This document shows positions 5,504 to 5,635 of a stretch of 5,635 nt of DNA, piece after piece. A program made the translations under genes and the position numbers. Each line of letters opens with the position of its first letter. Within the stretch, counting starts at the first letter, position 1. The notes beneath the pieces were generated by a model. The model searched no databases, was not told where the DNA came from, and saw only the letters and a program-made list of their open reading frames with translations. The DNA is from Lachnospiraceae bacterium (lineage in GTDB: Bacteria > Bacillota > Clostridia > Lachnospirales > Lachnospiraceae): positions 1 to 5,635 of the forward strand of contig JAJQCU010000215.1 in NCBI GenBank assembly GCA_021202575.1, written 5' to 3'.

Positions 5504-5635
5504 CTATAGCCTCACCACAGCCACGCCATATGCCGACAATGTCAGGTTCCCGTCAACTGTTTTATCTGTCAACAGATCCCATCCATATACCTCCCCGACC
5601 GTCACTTCCTCCGTACTGTGGTTCAGATAAAAGGC
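5504..5635 (-). CDS. C-terminal tail of a probable GH42 beta-galactosidase
   Basis: A minus-strand frame open from the window edge encodes 43 residues and ends at TAG (5504-5506). The pattern is FYLNHSTEEVTV (2-13), GWDLLTD (18-24), then VDGNLTLSAYGVAVVRL (27-43). An Asn-containing beta strand, a D-L-L-T turn and a closing L-x-x-YGVAVL-like strand are what I expect of the small C-terminal beta domain of family-42 glycoside hydrolases. These are cytosolic enzymes that release terminal beta-galactose from oligosaccharides. The catalytic TIM barrel lies to the right, out of view. The ending looks natural rather than truncated. No clear terminator follows it. With so little visible, another glycoside hydrolase or amylase-type family with a similar C-terminal beta domain is possible. 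Confidence 0.65.
   Translation of the reverse strand, partial: AFYLNHSTEEVTVGEVYGWDLLTDKTVDGNLTLSAYGVAVVRL

Noticed and set aside
5337..5630. 97-codon plus-strand frame at the right edge
   Set aside because: It runs antisense to the beta-galactosidase tail and through the degenerate repeats. There is no SD and no recognisable protein pattern.

Overview
The window looks like chromosomal DNA from a Gram-positive, low-to-moderate GC anaerobe, most likely a Clostridia/Lachnospiraceae gut bacterium. This is inferred from purine-rich Shine-Dalgarno (SD) sites, the flavour of the ProA/ProC/MtnN/2-hydroxyacid dehydrogenase proteins, and a GtrA plus GT-C glycosyltransferase pair. No rRNA, tRNA, CRISPR array, insertion sequence or phage gene was found.

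Left half, plus strand: the last 49 codons of proA (gamma-glutamyl phosphate reductase) are followed after 184 bases by a complete proC (pyrroline-5-carboxylate reductase). These catalyse the second and last enzymatic steps of proline synthesis from glutamate. After a 140-base gap comes a complete mtnN (MTA/SAH nucleosidase), which recycles methylation and polyamine by-products and probably has its own promoter.

Right half, minus strand, convergent with mtnN: reading from the right edge there is the C-terminal tail of a probable family-42 beta-galactosidase, a 293-base non-coding stretch with a near-consensus sigma-A promoter, then a three-gene set. The set is a D-2-hydroxyacid dehydrogenase (hydroxypyruvate reductase/glycerate dehydrogenase-like), a small four-helix GtrA-family membrane protein, and a large polytopic GT-C glycosyltransferase. 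The last two are 11 bases apart with a SD overlapping the upstream stop codon, so they are very likely co-expressed. They probably build or decorate a cell-surface glycan using a lipid-phosphate-linked sugar. The GtrB-type enzyme that usually makes that donor is not in the window.

Most of the window is ordinary metabolism. The points worth a second look are the odd TTG start of the GtrA gene, which overlaps a 9-codon mini-ORF; the GtrA/GT-C pair without GtrB; paired inverted repeats upstream of the dehydrogenase promoter; and three degenerate ~48-base repeats behind the beta-galactosidase gene. I see no convincing new biological system.
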